Positions 61,634-64,000 of a DNA stretch of 64,000 nucleotides are shown one piece after another (position 1 is the first letter of the stretch; each line of letters begins with the position of its first letter). The translations under genes were made by a program, and so were the position numbers. The stretch comes from Nonlabens antarcticus. Lineage in GTDB: Bacteria > Bacteroidota > Bacteroidia > Flavobacteriales > Flavobacteriaceae. The DNA lies in contig NZ_JADFCO010000056.1 of the NCBI RefSeq assembly GCF_015356755.1, positions 1 to 64,000 on the forward strand, written 5' to 3'. The notes beneath the pieces are model-generated. The model did not search any database. It saw nothing but the letters and a program-made list of their open reading frames with translations, and was not told where the DNA came from.

Positions 61634-62878
61634 ATGAAATTAAGATTAAAAGCACCTAGTAACCCTACAGTTGATGTCATTAAAATTAAAATCACTGGTT
61701 CTAAAAGCGAGAGCAACAGGCTGCTGATCCTGCAGCAACAATTTTTTAATCTTAAAATCAATAACCTATCAAATAGTGATGATACGGTTCATCTTCAACA
61801 TGCTTTAGAAAGTAATGAGGACGTTCTAGATATAGGTCATGCGGGAACTGCCATGCGCTTTTTAACAGCCTACCTCGCAAATCAACCCGATAGAAACGTG
61901 ACTTTAACCGGTAGCAACCGCATGAAGGAGCGACCCATAAGTATATTAGTGGATGCATTGCGACACTTAGGAGCGCAAATTGAATATACAGGCAAAGAAG
62001 GTTACCCGCCGTTGCGCATTACTGGTAAAAAGCTGGAAGGCGGAGAGGTAACGATGGATGCTGCGGTTTCCAGTCAATATTTGAGTGCGTTATTATTGAT
62101 AGGAAGCCAATTGACGAATGGATTGCAATTGAACATTTCTGGAAAACTGACCTCGCGCCCTTACCTAGAAATGACCACCAGTTTGTTAACGGATATAGGT
62201 TTGGACGTTCTTTTTGAAGAAACTTCTATTAAAATTAAGCCGCAAAAACAAATTGAAGATCAGGAAATCACGGTAGAATCTGACTGGAGTAGTGCAGGCT
62301 ACTGGTACAGTTGGGTGGCCTTACAAGAACAAGGATATTCCATGGAATTAACTTCCTACAAAAAAATTAGTATTCAAGGCGATTCTGGGTTGGCTAGAAT
62401 TTACGAGAATCTAGGGGTTGAAACTGTATATGGGAAAGGCTCAATTACACTAATTAAAAAGAAGGGTTTTAAGCAACCCACAAATTTAGAATTCGACTTA
62501 ACAGAGCAACCGGACCAGGCGCAAACGATTTTTGCAACCTGTATAGGATTAGGCATAGATTTGCAGTTGACGGGCTTGCATACCTTACGAATAAAAGAAA
62601 CAGACCGGATTGAAGCAATGGAGGTTGAGGGATCACGCTTTCGCGAAAGCGAGATTGTCTCCACAAATAATAGTATTTCCATTCAATTTAAAGAGGATGG
62701 AATATTCAATCGGAAAGTTGCAATCAATACGTATAATGATCACCGCATGGCGCTGGCATTTGCACCATTATGCATGAAAACCAACTTGATTATCAACGAT
62801 GCAGATGTGGTCACAAAAAGTTATGGAGATTATTATAACGATTTAAAAGCTGTAAAGGTCGATATAACAGAAATTTAA
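61634..62878 (+). CDS. aroA: 3-phosphoshikimate 1-carboxyvinyltransferase (EPSP synthase)
   Basis: A 414-residue shikimate-pathway enzyme. It has KITGSKSESNRLLIL, GHAGTAMRFLTAYLA, LTGSNRMKERPISILVDAL, DWSSAGYWYSW, EQPDQAQTIFATCIGLG, LRIKETDRI and YNDHRMALAFAPL. The conserved LPGS reads ITGS and the usual RP(M/I)xPL reads RPISILV, as in other Bacteroidota forms. It provides chorismate precursors for the pheA operon 6 kb upstream. The palindrome repeat codes SRFRESEIV in a loop shortly after the KETDR motif. Confidence 0.94.
   Translation: MKLRLKAPSNPTVDVIKIKITGSKSESNRLLILQQQFFNLKINNLSNSDDTVHLQHALESNEDVLDIGHAGTAMRFLTAYLANQPDRNVTLTGSNRMKERPISILVDALRHLGAQIEYTGKEGYPPLRITGKKLEGGEVTMDAAVSSQYLSALLLIGSQLTNGLQLNISGKLTSRPYLEMTTSLLTDIGLDVLFEETSIKIKPQKQIEDQEITVESDWSSAGYWYSWVALQEQGYSMELTSYKKISIQGDSGLARIYENLGVETVYGKGSITLIKKKGFKQPTNLEFDLTEQPDQAQTIFATCIGLGIDLQLTGLHTLRIKETDRIEAMEVEGSRFRESEIVSTNNSISIQFKEDGIFNRKVAINTYNDHRMALAFAPLCMKTNLIINDADVVTKSYGDYYNDLKAVKVDITEI
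62636..62651. repeat. 16-bp palindrome copy 15 (coding, RFRES frame)
   Basis: Exact copy coding [10 protein letters not shown] in AroA, between the KETDR and NDHRMA motifs. Confidence 0.95.
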
Positions 62879-62890
62879 GTGTCATTTTAC

Positions 62891-62922
62891 TTGACAACGC
62901 CTATTGCAGGATCGTATATTTG
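62891..62922 (+). promoter_or_regulatory. Promoter of queA
   Basis: TTG (62891-62893), a 21-bp spacer and TATATTTG (62915-62922): a good match to the Bacteroidota TTG/TAnnTTTG promoter. It is placed 22 bp before the queA start. Confidence 0.7.
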
Positions 62923-62944
62923 CAAATTATAACTAAACCTATTT

Positions 62945-63997
62945 ATGAAGTTATCACAATTTGGGTATAAGCTCCCAGAAGAGCTTATAGCAAAGCATCC
63001 TGTCGAGAATAGAGACGAATCACGCCTAATGGTACTGCACAAGAAAACGGGCGAGATCGAGCATAAGATGTTTAAAGATATCATGGACTATTTCAATGAG
63101 AAAGATGTCTTTGTGATGAATGATACAAAGGTTTTTCCTGCACGCCTCTATGGTAACAAGGAAAAAACAGGCGCGCGTATCGAGGTATTTCTTTTAAGAG
63201 AATTGAATCCTACTACAAAATTGTGGGACGTTCTTGTAGATCCTGCAAGAAAAATAAGGATTGGAAATAAACTTTACTTCGGTGAGGATGAAAGTCTAGT
63301 TGCTGAGGTTATCGATAATACTACTTCAAGAGGGCGTACACTTCGTTTCTTATATGATGGAACCTATGAGGAATTCCGCAAAAAATTGAGAGACTTGGGT
63401 GAAACTCCGCTTCCTAAAGAACTGGAACGTGAGGTTGAGCCAGAAGATGAGGAGCGTTATCAGACCATCTATGCAAAAAATGAAGGAGCAGTTGCTGCAC
63501 CAGTTGCAGGACTTCACTTCTCTAAGCATTTGTTGAAGCGCATGGAAATTAAAGGTATCGTGATGACTAGCGTTACCATGCATATAGGACTGGGCACTTT
63601 TTCACCAGTTGAGGTAGAAGATCTTTCCAAACATAAAATGGATAGCGAACAAGCTTTTATCACACAAGAAACTTGTGACATCGTTAATGATGCCATTGAT
63701 AAAAGACGTAACATTTGTGCCGTGGGAACCACTACTATGAGATCGCTAGAAAGCGCCGTTAGTAGCAATGGTCATTTGAACACTTATGAAGGGTGGACTA
63801 ATAAATTCATTTTCCCAGAATATGATTTCTCCATTGCAAATAGTATGATCACAAATTTCCATCATCCTAAATCTACTTTGATGATGCAAGCAGCAGCTTT
63901 TGCAGGATATGACTTTCTGAAAAAAGCTTATGATGTAGCTATGAAAGAAAAATACCGATTCAGCACTTATGGCGATGCCATGTTGATCATCGATTAA
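62945..63997 (+). CDS. queA: S-adenosylmethionine:tRNA ribosyltransferase-isomerase
   Basis: A 350-residue enzyme of queuosine synthesis, transferring ribose from SAM to preQ1-modified tRNA. It has [88 protein letters not shown] and [19 protein letters not shown]. The full length ends 3 bp before the window edge. It has its own promoter. Confidence 0.96.
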   Translation: MKLSQFGYKLPEELIAKHPVENRDESRLMVLHKKTGEIEHKMFKDIMDYFNEKDVFVMNDTKVFPARLYGNKEKTGARIEVFLLRELNPTTKLWDVLVDPARKIRIGNKLYFGEDESLVAEVIDNTTSRGRTLRFLYDGTYEEFRKKLRDLGETPLPKELEREVEPEDEERYQTIYAKNEGAVAAPVAGLHFSKHLLKRMEIKGIVMTSVTMHIGLGTFSPVEVEDLSKHKMDSEQAFITQETCDIVNDAIDKRRNICAVGTTTMRSLESAVSSNGHLNTYEGWTNKFIFPEYDFSIANSMITNFHHPKSTLMMQAAAFAGYDFLKKAYDVAMKEKYRFSTYGDAMLIID

Positions 63998-64000
63998 TTA

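Noticed and set aside
1-64000. CRISPR array, prophage, integrase or IS transposase
   Set aside because: No regularly spaced repeats and no transposase, integrase or phage-structural motifs in any convincing frame.

Overview
The window looks like the chromosome of a marine-type Flavobacteriia (Bacteroidota), possibly near Nonlabens or Dokdonia; the genus is a guess. Evidence: SusC/SusD outer-membrane pairs, a type IX secretion C-terminal sorting domain, a GLPGLI-family protein, a GldA-like ABC ATPase, Bacteroidota-type TAnnTTTG promoter elements, DUF2911 and GIN-domain proteins, and moderate-to-low GC. Genes are dense and complete. I see no rRNA, tRNA, CRISPR array or prophage.

Layout. (1) 0.1-20.5 kb: a maltodextrin/starch utilisation locus. 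On the minus strand it has SusC, SusD, SusE-like lipoprotein and a T9SS-secreted GH13 amylase. A divergent LacI-type regulator follows, then a plus-strand operon: MFS sugar transporter, beta-phosphoglucomutase, GH65 maltose phosphorylase and three exported GH13 enzymes, closed by a strong terminator. Starch is cut at the surface, taken up through SusCD, trimmed in the periplasm, imported as maltose and phosphorolysed. (2) 20.9-31.8 kb: an ArsS-type (arsenosugar) radical SAM cluster with an AhpD-like protein, a rhodanese, two related small membrane proteins and a TIGR04282-like glycosyltransferase lacking a normal start codon. A second SusCD pair, a sodium/solute symporter and a metallophosphoesterase-fold protein with lost metal ligands follow. 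(3) 31.9-45.8 kb: methionine and one-carbon metabolism (metK, SAM riboswitch-metY-metX-hom, Rrf2 regulator, ferredoxin reductase and ferredoxin, SAM riboswitch-split metH-metF). (4) 45.8-51.4 kb: envelope and housekeeping genes (PagL-like deacylase, GIN lipoprotein, DUF2911, truA, TlpA-like thioredoxin, gldA). (5) 51.5-55.6 kb: a pheA-aminotransferase-tyrA-DAHP synthase/chorismate mutase operon behind what reads as a complete ribosome-mediated attenuator with an aromatic-rich leader peptide. (6) 55.9-64 kb: rsgA-dtd, a GLPGLI/TonB-receptor pair, mazG-like, aroA, queA.

The most unusual signal is repeats living inside genes. A 16-bp perfect palindrome, CGCTTTCGCGAAAGCG, occurs 14 times exactly and once with one mismatch. 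Eleven copies are inside coding sequences, read as AFAKA or RFRES and never in the third frame. In four exported proteins it supplies the end of the signal peptide. The metH cobalamin-half gene also carries an in-frame insertion of about 139 codons: a DUF559 (Vsr-like) endonuclease bounded by 26-bp inverted repeats. dtd carries a smaller in-frame repeat-derived insertion. All functional statements are inferred by reading motifs; no database search was run.
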